Origin: Thalassococcus halodurans
GTDB lineage: Bacteria; Pseudomonadota; Alphaproteobacteria; Rhodobacterales; Rhodobacteraceae
Length of the DNA: 64,000 bases
Direction: 5' to 3'
NCBI RefSeq assembly: GCF_900108225.1
Contig: NZ_FNUZ01000002.1
Coordinates: forward strand, 312,501-376,500
Both the position numbers and the translations under genes were made by a program. Position 1 is the stretch's first letter. Every line of letters begins with the position of its first letter. This document shows, in pieces, positions 24,695-34,524 of the stretch. The notes beneath the pieces are model-generated. The model was not told the DNA's origin and did not search any database. It worked only from the letters and a program-made list of their open reading frames with translations.

Positions 24695-25099
24695 TTGAAA
24701 GTGTTCTTTTGGGTGATAATCGCGGTCGTCATCGGCGGCTTGGCCTATATTCGGCTTGCGCCGTCCGATCCTGCTGTCTGGAACACAGATCCACAGGTTC
24801 TGTCGGATCAGGATCTTCGTGATGGCGTGCGCCGTCGTTTTGAGGGCGACGAAGAGATGATGGCGCGTCTTGAACGCATCATCCTTTCATCGCCTCGTAC
24901 CGACAAGCTTGCTGGTTCTGTCGAAGAAGGCCGCGTGACCTATATAACGCGGTCCAAGTGGATGGGCTTTCCGGACTACACTACCGTTCAGCTGGTCGAC
25001 GGGGATATCGAGCTGTACGCCCGCCTTCGGTTCGGGCGCTCAGACCTCGGGGTCAATAAGGCGCGTGTCGATGGATGGCTTGAGAAGCTCGGGCAGTAG
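24695..25099 (+). CDS. DUF1499 family protein
   Basis: A 134-residue protein with one N-terminal membrane anchor (residues 2-20) and a DUF1499 domain: SDQDLRDGVRRRF, PRTDKLAGS, VTYITRSKWMGFPDYTTVQ and the end FGRSDLGVNKARVDGWLEKL, where the R-x-G-x-S-D-x-G-x-N-x-x-R motif defines the family. Function unknown. The start is TTG 24695 with GGTGGGAAGAG just before it; GTG 24701 is an alternative. The last 60 bp overlap the convergent gene at 25040-25348. Confidence 0.85.
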   Translation: MKVFFWVIIAVVIGGLAYIRLAPSDPAVWNTDPQVLSDQDLRDGVRRRFEGDEEMMARLERIILSSPRTDKLAGSVEEGRVTYITRSKWMGFPDYTTVQLVDGDIELYARLRFGRSDLGVNKARVDGWLEKLGQ

Positions 25100-25348
25100 G
25101 CGCGACGATACGCATCCTTCGTGCAGTTCCCGCCACATGGGCACGTTCAGCGACATCTGACATTGCGCCGTAAAGCTGCGCCCATCGACATGAAGGCAAA
25201 TCTTGTCCCCCAGTTCTACGCGTCCGCCCGTGCTGTCTGTGCAGTAACATGGGATTGTCGTTCCATTAGGTGTGACAACATCCGCCGCAACCGGGACCAG
25301 CGGCACCGTGCAAAGGCACGTTATCAGGATGATGCCAGCGCGTAACAT
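25040..25348 (-). CDS. Small secreted cysteine-containing protein, unknown
   Basis: A 102-residue protein with a signal peptide (MLRAGIILITCLCTVPLVPVAA). The mature part carries PCYCTDSTGGRVELGDKICLHVDGRSFTAQCQMSLN (in part) and a later EGC, giving five cysteines that may form disulfides. I recall similar Rhodobacterales proteins with PCYCTD...ICL, but none with known function. ATG 25348 has AGGA upstream. Its 3' end overlaps the DUF1499 gene by 60 bp on the opposite strand, which is unusual but fits the pattern of conserved residues. Confidence 0.65.
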   Translation of the reverse strand: MLRAGIILITCLCTVPLVPVAADVVTPNGTTIPCYCTDSTGGRVELGDKICLHVDGRSFTAQCQMSLNVPMWRELHEGCVSSRLLPELLKPSIDTRLIDPEV

Positions 25349-25411
25349 TCTTTGATCCTAGCACACGAACAGCCCTTGACCAAAACCACACGGTCATGAA
25401 CAGAACATCCT

Positions 25412-26461
25412 ATGGTTCCTGAAGATAGACTGATCCAAATCCTGCAACGCTTCGAATTTGTAGAAGCCAGCATGTCCTCTGGGGCAGGCGATATCGCCGC
25501 CCTTGGTCGCGAGTATGCCGAGTTGAAGCCTGTCGTTGATCAAATCCGCGACTGGCAAGCGCTGGAAGAAGGTATTGCCGAAGCACAACAAATGCTGGAC
25601 GATCCGGAAATGAAGGATCTGGCGCAAGAAGAACTGCGTGAATTGCAGGCCGCACGCCCTGAGGCAGAGCACAAGCTGAAGATCGCACTGCTTCCCAAGG
25701 ATAAGGCCGATGCGCGCCCAGCCATTCTGGAAATTCGTCCGGGCACTGGTGGCGACGAGGCTGCGCTGTTCGCCGCGGATTTGCTGCGCATGTATCAGCG
25801 TTATTCCGAAAGCCGTGGCTGGACGTTCGAGATGATCGAAGAACAGATGACGGAACTGGGCGGCGTCAAAGAGGTGATCGCGCGGGTCACCGGCGATGCG
25901 GTTTTCGCCCGCCTGAAGTTTGAATCCGGCGTGCACCGCGTGCAGCGTGTTCCGGCCACAGAATCCGGTGGACGCATCCATACCTCTGCCGCGACGGTTG
26001 CCGTTCTGCCCGAGGCGGAAGACGTTGATATCAAGATCGAGGCCAATGATATCCGGATCGATACGATGCGGTCGTCCGGCGCCGGCGGGCAGCACGTGAA
26101 TACCACAGACTCGGCCGTGCGTATCACGCACCTTCCCACGGGCATCGTTGTCACCAGCTCGGAAAAATCCCAGCACCGGAACCGCGAAATCGCGATGCAG
26201 GTTCTGCGGACGCGCCTGTTTGATTTGCAGCGCCAGCAGGTCGATTCCGAACGTTCCGCTGACCGCAAGGCGCAGGTGGGAAGCGGGGACCGGAGCGAAC
26301 GCATCCGGACCTATAATTTCCCGCAGGGCCGTATGACGGACCACCGGATCAACCTGACGCTTTATAAGCTTGATCAGATCATGCAGGGCGACCTCGATGA
26401 AATCATTGATGCGCTGACTGCAGACGCGCAGGCCAGCCTATTGGCGGATTTGGGTACATGA
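25412..26461 (+). CDS. prfA: Peptide chain release factor 1
   Basis: A 349-residue class I release factor for UAA/UAG. The stop-codon-reading P-A-T tripeptide is in [20 protein letters not shown] (near residue 180) and the catalytic GGQ in [16 protein letters not shown] (near 228). Length is normal. No good Shine-Dalgarno sequence precedes the ATG. prmC starts 4 nt before its stop (ATGA overlap), coupling the factor to the enzyme that methylates its GGQ glutamine. Confidence 0.97.
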   Translation: MVPEDRLIQILQRFEFVEASMSSGAGDIAALGREYAELKPVVDQIRDWQALEEGIAEAQQMLDDPEMKDLAQEELRELQAARPEAEHKLKIALLPKDKADARPAILEIRPGTGGDEAALFAADLLRMYQRYSESRGWTFEMIEEQMTELGGVKEVIARVTGDAVFARLKFESGVHRVQRVPATESGGRIHTSAATVAVLPEAEDVDIKIEANDIRIDTMRSSGAGGQHVNTTDSAVRITHLPTGIVVTSSEKSQHRNREIAMQVLRTRLFDLQRQQVDSERSADRKAQVGSGDRSERIRTYNFPQGRMTDHRINLTLYKLDQIMQGDLDEIIDALTADAQASLLADLGT

Positions 26462-27300
26462 CCGGATCCGAAATTCTGGCAGAAGCGACCAGAAAGCTGG
26501 TCGATGCGGGGATTCCAGATGCAGGGCGCGATGCCAGACGGCTTTTGGCCCATGTCCTGAAAGTGCCGATGGGGCGTCTAACCCTATTTTTGCCCGAGGA
26601 TGTCGATCCGGAACTGACCGTTATTTATCGCGTCCTGATCGAACGCCGTACCGAACGCGTGCCGGTGTCACATCTGACGGGCCGCCGGATGTTCTATGGC
26701 CGTGATTTTATCGTTTCAAAAGATGTTCTTGATCCGCGTCCTGAAACCGAAACGCTGATTGAAACGGCACTGGCCGCGCCTTTCGGTCGTGTTCTTGATC
26801 TGGGCACCGGTTCGGGCTGTATCCTGCTGACGTTGCTTCTGGAGAATGAAACGGCCGAAGGTGTTGGCGCAGATTTAAGCTCTGATGCACTAAATGTTGC
26901 CTATTGGAACAGCAACGCCTTGGGATTGGAGCCGCGTAGTACGCTGCTTGCCGGATCCTGGTACGAAGCGTTGGGCCCGGATGAACAGTATTTCGACCTG
27001 ATCGTTTCCAATCCGCCTTACATTGCACTTAGCGAAATGTTCGGGCTTGAACCCGAGGTGCGCGATCACGAACCGCGCATGGCGCTAACCGATGGCTCTG
27101 ACGGTCTGAGCGCCTACCGAGTCATCACCGCAGGCGCCCCGCATCACCTGCTGGAAGGCGGACGCCTGATTGTCGAGATCGGGCCAACACAGGGGCAGGC
27201 TGTATCCGATATGATGCGCACGGTCGGCTTTAACAATGTTCAGATCACGTGCGATCTGGATGGTCGGGACCGCGTCGTTCAGGGCGTCTGGGCCGGTTAG
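26458..27300 (+). CDS. prmC: Release factor glutamine methyltransferase
   Basis: A 280-residue SAM-dependent enzyme that methylates the Gln of the GGQ motif in RF1/RF2. The Rossmann motif is [16 protein letters not shown] and the N-P-P-Y glutamine-binding motif lies in [10 protein letters not shown] (near residue 185). The N-terminal helical domain (1-85) and [11 protein letters not shown] linker are standard. Translationally coupled to prfA through ATGA. Confidence 0.96.
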   Translation: MTGSEILAEATRKLVDAGIPDAGRDARRLLAHVLKVPMGRLTLFLPEDVDPELTVIYRVLIERRTERVPVSHLTGRRMFYGRDFIVSKDVLDPRPETETLIETALAAPFGRVLDLGTGSGCILLTLLLENETAEGVGADLSSDALNVAYWNSNALGLEPRSTLLAGSWYEALGPDEQYFDLIVSNPPYIALSEMFGLEPEVRDHEPRMALTDGSDGLSAYRVITAGAPHHLLEGGRLIVEIGPTQGQAVSDMMRTVGFNNVQITCDLDGRDRVVQGVWAG

Positions 27301-27379
27301 TGTGCGACTTATTGCTAAAAGACGCTCTAAAACCATGTTTTTTGCTTGTTAAAACGTGTCTGACATGTTTACTCAGTAC

Positions 27380-27408
27380 TTGTTAGGTTGCCGGACGATC
27401 TCGATATG
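27380..27408 (+). promoter_or_regulatory. Weak promoter candidate before the DUF4167 gene
   Basis: TTGTTA and GATATG stand 17 bp apart in the 212-bp gap after prmC. Between it and the gene a small AGGCG-CTATTTA-CGCCT hairpin lies in the presumed leader. Low information. Confidence 0.28.
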
Positions 27409-27512
27409 TCCCGCCTGACAGCAAGCCAGACAAGTGGTGTGATCCGGTAAGGCGCTATTTACGCCTGCGAACGGGGACACAATAACAGTCAAAACAGGAC
27501 TGAAGCACAAAG

Positions 27513-28133
27513 ATGCGATCTTCCAAATCACGCTCGCGGTCGAAGTCGAACCGCAATCGTTCTTCGGTGGGCAATGTAGTTAACCGAGTATTCGACTCGT
27601 CCGGTCCGGACGGTAAGGTTCGCGGGACACCGCAGCAGATCATCGACAAATACAATCAGCTGGCGCGGGATGCTCAGTTGGCCAACGACCGTGTTGCCAC
27701 TGAAAACTTCCAGCAGCACGCTGAACATTACATGCGTCTTCTGTCCGAAGCGCAGCGCGAACAAGAGCAGCGCCGCGAACAGCAAGAGCGTGAGAACCGC
27801 GAACGTCAGGCACAGCGTGATCGTGAACGTGGCGACAACAACCAGTCCTCAGATGATGCGCAGCCTCAGTCCGATGAGCAGCCGTCAGCCGATCAGGGCA
27901 AAGAAAACGCTCCGCGCCAGAACAACCGTCGCAACAACCGCAACAAACCTGCGATTGAGCAGGACGTTCTGGATCTGAGTGACGACGACGACTCGAACCT
28001 TGTCGAGACACCGGAAAGCGCCGCTGAGGCCGAGCCTGAGCCCAAGCCGAAGGCCAAGCGCAAGCCGCGCAAAAAGCCCGAGCCGAAAGAGACAGACGCG
28101 TCCGATGCGCCTGTTGCAGACGCGGCCGACTAA
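27513..28133 (+). CDS. DUF4167 domain protein, low complexity
   Basis: A 206-residue protein with an N-terminal DUF4167 domain (about residues 8-75: RSSVGNVVNRVFDSSGPDGKVRGTPQQIIDKY, in part, and ARDAQLANDRVATENFQQHAEHYMR). After residue 80 it is a charged, disordered chain: Glu/Arg/Gln repeats, an Asn/Arg-rich patch, an acidic stretch (DLSDDDDSN) and a Lys/Pro/Glu tail (PKPKAKRKPRKKPEPKE). Basic N-terminus and disorder hint at nucleic-acid binding, which is inference. It is convergent with rsmA, 5 bp apart. Confidence 0.82.
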   Translation: MRSSKSRSRSKSNRNRSSVGNVVNRVFDSSGPDGKVRGTPQQIIDKYNQLARDAQLANDRVATENFQQHAEHYMRLLSEAQREQEQRREQQERENRERQAQRDRERGDNNQSSDDAQPQSDEQPSADQGKENAPRQNNRRNNRNKPAIEQDVLDLSDDDDSNLVETPESAAEAEPEPKPKAKRKPRKKPEPKETDASDAPVADAAD

Positions 28134-28156
28134 GTGATTTAGGCCCGTGCGTCTTT
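28118..28156 (+). terminator. Possible terminator shared by DUF4167 and rsmA ends
   Basis: AGACGC / GCGTCT pair, with an inner GGCC / GGCC, across both convergent stop codons, and TTT follows. The stem has a bulge and the T run is short. Confidence 0.3.
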
Positions 28157-28987
28157 CAATGCGCGGGCCAAAGCACAAAACTGCTCCAGTGACACCTGTT
28201 CGGCGCGCTCTGTTGGCGAAATGCCCGCGCGGGTCAGCAAATCCTCGATATCCGGATGAACACCTTTCAACGCAGCGCGCAGCATCTTGCGACGCTGGTT
28301 GAACGCTTTCGCCACGACGTACTCTAATGTCTTGGCATCGGCCTCGTACCGCGGCGCGGGTAGGGCTGTTAGATGGACGACAGCAGACGATACCTTGGGC
28401 GGCGGTGTGAAGGCACCGGGTGGCAGGCTGATCGCGATCCGCGCATCGCTGCGCCACTGGGACAGCACAGCCAAACGGCCATAGGCCTTTGATCCGGGCG
28501 TTGCGACGATGCGCTCGGCGACCTCGCGTTGGAACATCAGCGTCATGCTGGACCAGAACGGCGGCCATTCTTTCGGCGTCAGCCAGCGCACCAACAGCTC
28601 GGTCCCCACGTTGTAGGGCAGGTTCGCCGCAATGCGGATCGGCGGTGTAAGGTGTTCCAGTGGATTGATTTCCAGCGCATCACCTTCGATCACTTCCAAC
28701 CGACCGGGATAGGCCGCTGCGATTTCGGCCAAGGCGGGCAGGCAACGATGGTCTTTTTCAATCGCCAGAACCTTGCGTGCGCCTTCGGCCAAAAGCCCAC
28801 GGGTCAGCCCACCGGGGCCCGGGCCAATTTCAAGCACATCGGTTTCGGTCAGATCACCTGCCTGACGCGCGATTTTTGCGGTCAGGTTCAGGTCCAACAG
28901 AAAGTTCTGGCCCAAAGATTTGCGCGCAGACAGCCCATGTGTCGCGATCACGTCCCGTAGCGGGGGAAGATTGTCGATACCAGCCAT
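28139..28987 (-). CDS. rsmA: 16S rRNA dimethyladenosine transferase
   Basis: A 282-residue KsgA that dimethylates two adjacent adenines in helix 45 of 16S rRNA and acts as a late assembly checkpoint. SAM motif [16 protein letters not shown], acceptor-site N-L-P-Y in [14 protein letters not shown], and [12 protein letters not shown] at the N-terminus. Last gene of the lptF-lptG-lptD-surA-pdxA-rsmA run, 32 bp after pdxA. The surA-pdxA-rsmA order is conserved in many proteobacteria. Confidence 0.96.
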   Translation of the reverse strand: MAGIDNLPPLRDVIATHGLSARKSLGQNFLLDLNLTAKIARQAGDLTETDVLEIGPGPGGLTRGLLAEGARKVLAIEKDHRCLPALAEIAAAYPGRLEVIEGDALEINPLEHLTPPIRIAANLPYNVGTELLVRWLTPKEWPPFWSSMTLMFQREVAERIVATPGSKAYGRLAVLSQWRSDARIAISLPPGAFTPPPKVSSAVVHLTALPAPRYEADAKTLEYVVAKAFNQRRKMLRAALKGVHPDIEDLLTRAGISPTERAEQVSLEQFCALARALKDARA

Positions 28988-29019
28988 GTGTCTGTCCTAC
29001 CTGATGCGCGCGGAATGGA

Positions 29020-29994
29020 TCAGAACGATCCACCTGCCATGTGCCACGCCATCTTAAGCGCCTCAATAGTCGAAGACGGATTAGCGAACCCTTTGCCCGC
29101 AATATCAAAGGCAGTTCCGTGATCCGGAGAGGTCCGGATGAACGGCAGGCCCAGCGTGACATTGACGCCTTTGTCGAAATCCAGCGTCTTAATCGGGATT
29201 AGCGCCTGATCGTGATACATGCAGATCGCAGAGTCGTAATGGCGGCGTGCCTCGGAATGGAACATCGTATCTGCCGATATCGGACCAGTGATAGCCATGC
29301 CTTCGTCTTCCAGTTTCTGGATCACCGGCAGGATCATATCCAGATCCTCGCGCCCCATGCGTCCGCCTTCGCCCGCATGCGGGTTCAAACCGGCCACAGC
29401 AAGCCGCGGGTCAGCAATGCCGAACTGATCTTTCAACGCGCGGTGGGTGATACGGATACGTGTTTCTAGCAAGTCCGCTGTCAGTGCGTCGGGCACATCT
29501 TTAATGGGAATGTGGATGGTCACAGGAACCACGCGCAATTGCTCGGACGCTAGCATCATCACGACATCGGCGCCGCCGGCCAAGGCGGACAGAAACTCGG
29601 TATGGCCGGGGTAGGCAAAACCGGCACCTTCCTGCAGGGCCTGCTTGTGAATGGGCAGCGTACAGATGGCCGATGCGTCGCCAGACTGTACAAGGCGCAC
29701 AGCGGTTTCGATGGCGTCAATGACGCCCTGTGCCTGTTTCGACTGCGCCTTGCCCGCGACCCTTGGCCCGTCAAATGCGATGGGCAATACTGGCACACCT
29801 TGCGTGACAGCGTCAGGCACTTCGGACAGGTCACTGATGATCTGAACAGGCGTATCTTCCGGCAGATGATCGGGCGCACCCAGATAGGCAAAGGGAATGT
29901 GCCCGCCCAGCAGACGCCACGCGGCAACGGCCAGTTCAGGGCCGATGCCAGCAGGTTCGCCGCAGGTCAGGGCAATAGGCTTGGGCAAGGTCAC
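29020..29994 (-). CDS. pdxA: 4-hydroxythreonine-4-phosphate dehydrogenase
   Basis: A 324-residue NAD-dependent oxidative decarboxylase in the DXP-dependent pyridoxal phosphate pathway. Metal-binding His occur in GYPGHTEFL (shown here as AYPGHTEFL), CMYHDQALIPIK and the late block FIRTSPDHGTAFDIAGKG. CGEPAGIGPEL is the N-terminal signature. The start is GTG 29994 and overlaps the surA stop as GTGA. Confidence 0.96.
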   Translation of the reverse strand: MTLPKPIALTCGEPAGIGPELAVAAWRLLGGHIPFAYLGAPDHLPEDTPVQIISDLSEVPDAVTQGVPVLPIAFDGPRVAGKAQSKQAQGVIDAIETAVRLVQSGDASAICTLPIHKQALQEGAGFAYPGHTEFLSALAGGADVVMMLASEQLRVVPVTIHIPIKDVPDALTADLLETRIRITHRALKDQFGIADPRLAVAGLNPHAGEGGRMGREDLDMILPVIQKLEDEGMAITGPISADTMFHSEARRHYDSAICMYHDQALIPIKTLDFDKGVNVTLGLPFIRTSPDHGTAFDIAGKGFANPSSTIEALKMAWHMAGGSF

Positions 29995-31271
29995 TCTGTG
30001 ATGTAGGCGTCGGCACGCAGCTGTGCGAGGTAGCCATCAGCCAAGGAACCAAGGCGACGGTTACGCAGGCCAAGCGCCAGAGTTTCACGATCCGCGTCTT
30101 CTGCAATCGCATTGGTCCGGCCACACAGCATCAGAACCATCAGTGTCTGACCGTTCGACCGTGTCAGCGCTGTGGAAATTTCGCCGGGATCAAGCTTGGA
30201 CAATTCAAACGCAACATCGGTGGGCAGCTCAGATGGCGGCAGGCTCTGACGATCCAGAACTTCAGCCGGTTGGGCTTTGGCGATGCCATACAGGTCGTCG
30301 CAACGATCGACCTTGGAGGCTACCACACGCGCTTTGGCCAGTGTTTCGGCTGTCCGACCACCGGGGATGTAGTAGGCGGCGTATTCGACAGCGGCCACTT
30401 CCGGTGCGGTATAGCCTGTTTCCTCGATAGCACGTAGCTGGAACAGCGCGATGCCATTCGGGATGGGCAGCGGATCAGACACTTCACCCGGTGCCAGGCC
30501 CAACAGGATCGGACGCAGGGCAGGAGGCAGTTCGGTCAACTCGCGCCACGGCAGGCGGCCACCGGCGCCACGGCTGGCTGTCGCGGAATATTTGCGCGCT
30601 GCGGCGGAAAACTCGCCCTCAGATGTGTACTGCGAAATCTGTTCTGCACGGGCGCGCACGGCCTCGGCCTGCTGCGGCGGAGCGGGCATGATCAGTTCCG
30701 AGATCAGCACGCGCACGTTCGAGCCGTTCGCCGAGCTGGAAAGCGCGCGGGAAATTTCCGCTTCCGACACGTTCGATTCACCGCCGAACCGTGCCTGCAC
30801 GTAGTTGCGCCAAGCGACGCCTGCGCGCACGAAATCGCGGAACGTGGTGACATCAACACCAGCACCAGCCAGCGCTTTGGTAAACTCTTCACGAGTCAGA
30901 TTCGCGCGACCAGCGAATTCCTCCATTGCGGCCAGAATTTCCTCTTCCGATGGTGCGAAACCGGCGGCGGACGCAGCCTGCAGACGCAGACGGTCGTCGA
31001 TCAGCTGTTCACGTGCCAGTTTGTTAATATCGCCCGGGGCATTCAGAACTTGCAGCATGCGTGCGCGTTGCTGCAATTCAAAGCCGGTGATCGCCTGTTC
31101 GTTGACCTTGATGACCGGCGAAAACAGCCCCTGCTGTGCAAATGCGCCGGCTGCCATCAGACACAAACCGGTCACCAATCCCGCTGTCAGCAAGGCGCGT
31201 GCGCGGTTTGATACTGCAATTGCGGTGCTTGCTTTGCGGTGGTTTTTCTTGCGGTTCAAAAGCTCGAACAT
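29991..31271 (-). CDS. surA: Periplasmic peptidyl-prolyl isomerase / outer membrane protein chaperone
   Basis: A 426-residue exported SurA-like protein. A basic N-terminus and hydrophobic stretch (ALLTAGLVTGLCLMAAGAFA) form the signal peptide. The N-terminal chaperone module (about 50-200) includes INKLAREQLIDDRLRLQAA. A parvulin-type domain follows (about 195-310; YSATASRGAGGRLPW, LAPGEVSDPLPIPNG), then a second degenerate half. It escorts beta-barrel proteins such as LptD. Its start overlaps the lptD stop by 16 nt, so the client and chaperone are co-expressed. Confidence 0.92.
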   Translation of the reverse strand: MFELLNRKKNHRKASTAIAVSNRARALLTAGLVTGLCLMAAGAFAQQGLFSPVIKVNEQAITGFELQQRARMLQVLNAPGDINKLAREQLIDDRLRLQAASAAGFAPSEEEILAAMEEFAGRANLTREEFTKALAGAGVDVTTFRDFVRAGVAWRNYVQARFGGESNVSEAEISRALSSSANGSNVRVLISELIMPAPPQQAEAVRARAEQISQYTSEGEFSAAARKYSATASRGAGGRLPWRELTELPPALRPILLGLAPGEVSDPLPIPNGIALFQLRAIEETGYTAPEVAAVEYAAYYIPGGRTAETLAKARVVASKVDRCDDLYGIAKAQPAEVLDRQSLPPSELPTDVAFELSKLDPGEISTALTRSNGQTLMVLMLCGRTNAIAEDADRETLALGLRNRRLGSLADGYLAQLRADAYITE

Positions 31272-33430
31272 GTTCGACGATACTCCTTGGCGCTGCCGCC
31301 TGTACTAAATCCCTTTAGCGCAACGGTGAGCCCGAAATCTGTAGATGGCTCAACGTTAGCGGAAGAGGCAAAGCGGCGCGAGACCGAAAAATTCACACCG
31401 ACGCATTCTGTGCTGTAAGTCAGGCCTAAACCTGCCTTGGCCAGACGATCGTCGGCAACATCATAACGCATGTAGCTGCTGCCAGCCCAACTGGGATTGA
31501 ACTGGTATTCGCCGTCAAAACTCCATTCCGATTGCGCCGCGTCACGCTCTTCCAGCGCGTCTTCGATCAACAGGATATAAGATGCAGACAGGTCAATGCG
31601 ATCACTTTCCCATGTGCCGCGCAATTCCGCCTTGTTTAGGCCCGAACCGTCTTCGTTGATCAGGCCGCGTGCGCCGAACATCAAACCGTCGGAATGGCGG
31701 ACAAAGCCCGACACAAGCAAATCGGATGATGTGCCCGCAAGGCCGGAGGAGCGTGAGAAGACGTCGTCTTCGTCTGCGCGGAAAATCTTGCCCATGGTCA
31801 GTCCAGCCGACCAACCAACCGATGTGTCACGCAACCAGCGAACGCCAATGGCTGTTATGCGCCCACGTTCGCGGCGATCTTGGGCAGGAAAGCGCGACAG
31901 GGCCAGTAGGTTGCCTTCATCAAATTCGACGCGCGTGGATTCGTCGATGGCAACATTTAAGTTTTCGCCACCGACCCAGGCGGCCTGCGCTACCGGTTCA
32001 ATCAGATAGCGCGCACCGTCAGCACCTGTTTTCCGCCAAGGCCAGCGCAGCTCAACTGCGGCGGCAGGCGTGATCTGTTGCGCGTCGGACAGCGACGTTG
32101 CATCTTCAGCGACCATATAGCGATCAGCCCAAAGATAGGTGGACACCCCAGCGCGAAGACCTCCGGCCAGTGTCCAGCGACGATGCCATGACATCTCGGT
32201 CGAGATGCGTGTCATGTCACGGCCATCAACCAACGTATCATCGTCATTGCCATCTACATCCAGAGTAGAAGTGCGATAGTGGTGGTGCGCGTTGAACCCG
32301 AGACGGATTTCCCCACCCAGCGCCTTGGGATGCAGCCGCTTTTCGTATTCGACGTCGAAAATCAGGGCAGGCTGGGTATCATCGTCTTCGGAAACGCGCA
32401 GGGATTCATAGCGAATGACGCCTGCACTGAAATATTCGTCCAGACGTGTTCGGCTGACTTCGATTGAGGACTTTAGCCGGTCGGCGCCGGAATAGCCGTA
32501 GGTGTCCAGATAGGAATCGTCGCTGGTCGTTTGGAAGTCGAACTTCAGCTTGAAGTCCTGCGGCAGGCGGAACAGGCCGGTCCCAAACACATATCCACGC
32601 CAGTTGTCAGACGTCAGGTCATCCTGACTGATGGCGGAGTTGATTTCGATGTCGCCAGACCGGAACGCACGGCGGTAGCGCGTTTCTAGCGTGCGGGTAT
32701 TGGGCGACAGATAGGGTGTGAACGTCAGGTCCTGATGATCGCCCAGCGGCACAAAGTAAGGCAGCTTGATCCCCACGCCCAAAAGGCTGGAGGACCGGAT
32801 CGACGGGGTCAGAAAGCCACGCGCACGTTTCAGACTTGGATCGGGAATGCGAAGTCGCGGCGCGTAAAACACCGGAATCTTGTGGATGTGAAAGGTCGCT
32901 TCATCGAAGTAGATTTGTTTTTCAACTTCATCGTGGATCACACGACGCGCGCGAATTTGCCAAAGAGGAACCTGATCGCGCCCGCAGACCTGACAGGACG
33001 TCACTGCCACTTTGGACATCTGCGTATAGCGCCCGTCGACACGTCGCGCCTCAAGTGAAGCAAGCTGTAACTGTTCATCCAGTACGACACGCGCTCCGCG
33101 CAGCAGACCGTTTTTCAACTCGGCATCAACTTCGGCACTGTCGGCCAGAAAAATGTTGCCGTTGGGGTCTGTGATCCGCACCTGACCCTCGATCAGAAGT
33201 GTACCGGCGGTCTGGTCATATATGATCCTGTCCGCGTTCAGGCGTGTGTCTTCGTACAGCGCTTCAACGTTGCCCTCGGCAATCAGGCGGTTGCCGTCTT
33301 CCACAAAAACCCGATCCGCCAGAAGCAAGGCGGGCGGTGCGGGCTCTTCGATGCTGGATGTATTGGTTGTTTGCGCGAAAACTGGCGACATCAGGCCAAG
33401 CAAAACAACAACTGGTAACCAGGCCCGCAT
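31256..33430 (-). CDS. lptD: LPS assembly outer membrane protein LptD
   Basis: A 724-residue outer-membrane barrel that inserts LPS in the outer leaflet. Signal peptide MRAWLPVVVLLGLMSPVFAQ, then an OstA/LptA-like periplasmic jellyroll (LLADRVFVEDGNRLIAEGNVEA near 38-60) and a long beta barrel (about 200-724) with repeated amphipathic strands. Cys pairs at SCQVCG (near 148) and Cys near the C-terminus can form the family's disulfides. ATG 33430 sits in a TGATG overlap with the lptG stop; longer starts are rejected. Confidence 0.94.
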   Translation of the reverse strand: MRAWLPVVVLLGLMSPVFAQTTNTSSIEEPAPPALLLADRVFVEDGNRLIAEGNVEALYEDTRLNADRIIYDQTAGTLLIEGQVRITDPNGNIFLADSAEVDAELKNGLLRGARVVLDEQLQLASLEARRVDGRYTQMSKVAVTSCQVCGRDQVPLWQIRARRVIHDEVEKQIYFDEATFHIHKIPVFYAPRLRIPDPSLKRARGFLTPSIRSSSLLGVGIKLPYFVPLGDHQDLTFTPYLSPNTRTLETRYRRAFRSGDIEINSAISQDDLTSDNWRGYVFGTGLFRLPQDFKLKFDFQTTSDDSYLDTYGYSGADRLKSSIEVSRTRLDEYFSAGVIRYESLRVSEDDDTQPALIFDVEYEKRLHPKALGGEIRLGFNAHHHYRTSTLDVDGNDDDTLVDGRDMTRISTEMSWHRRWTLAGGLRAGVSTYLWADRYMVAEDATSLSDAQQITPAAAVELRWPWRKTGADGARYLIEPVAQAAWVGGENLNVAIDESTRVEFDEGNLLALSRFPAQDRRERGRITAIGVRWLRDTSVGWSAGLTMGKIFRADEDDVFSRSSGLAGTSSDLLVSGFVRHSDGLMFGARGLINEDGSGLNKAELRGTWESDRIDLSASYILLIEDALEERDAAQSEWSFDGEYQFNPSWAGSSYMRYDVADDRLAKAGLGLTYSTECVGVNFSVSRRFASSANVEPSTDFGLTVALKGFSTGGSAKEYRRTCSSF

Positions 33431-34524
33431 CAGCCATCCTCTCGGTGTAGGATGATCCCCAATGCAAGAAACGACGATGCAATGGGGGGTATCCATGCCG
33501 CCAGGATCATGTTGATCTGGCCGTTCTCACCTAGGATTTGGGCGAAGTTCCGAATGTAGTAAAGACCAAATCCGACCAAAACCGCAGTCAGAACGGAAAT
33601 GCCTGTGTTCCCCAACCGCGTGTGCCGCATTGTGAACGCCGCACCCACAAGAACGAGGGACAGAAGAAAGACCGGACGGGACAATTCCATATTCAGCCAG
33701 ACAGCATAGCGGATGGCCGAAAAACCAGCAGTTTCAAGCCCCGCGATAAAGCTGGGCATGTTCCAGATCGACACCGAAGACGGTTTGCCGAACCGGTCAC
33801 GAATGCCTTCGGCGGTCAGCGTCGATGGCAATTCATAAGAGATGTAGTTGGTGGCATTGGCCTCGGGGTTGCCGCCCAAACCCAGATCCCAGATTTTCAC
33901 GCCAAACATTTGCCAGACACCGTCCTGCAGTTTCGCGGATCGCGCGGTGATGCGGCGGAAGGGACCGTTTTCGTTGTCATAAGCAAGGAAGCTGACATCA
34001 AACAGGGTCGTGGCCAACGGGCTACTGCGGGCGGCGTGAATAACGGTTTGTCCGTCATCGTCCCCTTGGCGCAGCCAAAGGCCCTCGGCGCCAATCGACA
34101 GAACATTGCGTCCGCCATTTTCCAGCTTCTCGGAAAGTTCGCTGTATTGCTTGCTTGTCGCGGCAACGATCGGGTTGAAGGCGGCGACGGACACAACGCC
34201 GATCAACAGCGCCACCACAGCAGGGCCTGCGATGCAGAGCAAGCCGGAACGCCCGGCAGCCCGCGCCACAACCAGTTCCGAACTGCGCGCCAATGTCAGG
34301 AACACGCCGATAGAGGAAAGGATCACGATCAGCGGCATCATTTCATATAGCGATGACGGGATGTTCAGCAGCGTCAGTTGCAGAACCGATCCAAAAGCTG
34401 CATCGCCTTCAAATCGCCGCAACTGTTCGATCAGGTCTAACAGGGCGAGGAAAAGAAAAAAGACTGTCAGAATGCCCAAGAAGACGAAAAGAAACCGTTT
34501 CGCAAAATAGAGATGCAGGGTCAT
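33430..34524 (-). CDS. lptG: LPS export ABC transporter permease LptG
   Basis: A 364-residue permease with three membrane helices at each end and a periplasmic jellyroll between. With LptF and the ATPase LptB it extracts LPS from the inner membrane. YFAKRFLFVFLGILTVFF at the N-terminus and GISVLTAVLVGFGLYYIRNFAQ near the end are typical. Starts in an ATGA overlap with lptF. LptB, LptA and LptC genes are not in the window. Confidence 0.94.
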   Translation of the reverse strand: MTLHLYFAKRFLFVFLGILTVFFLFLALLDLIEQLRRFEGDAAFGSVLQLTLLNIPSSLYEMMPLIVILSSIGVFLTLARSSELVVARAAGRSGLLCIAGPAVVALLIGVVSVAAFNPIVAATSKQYSELSEKLENGGRNVLSIGAEGLWLRQGDDDGQTVIHAARSSPLATTLFDVSFLAYDNENGPFRRITARSAKLQDGVWQMFGVKIWDLGLGGNPEANATNYISYELPSTLTAEGIRDRFGKPSSVSIWNMPSFIAGLETAGFSAIRYAVWLNMELSRPVFLLSLVLVGAAFTMRHTRLGNTGISVLTAVLVGFGLYYIRNFAQILGENGQINMILAAWIPPIASSFLALGIILHREDG

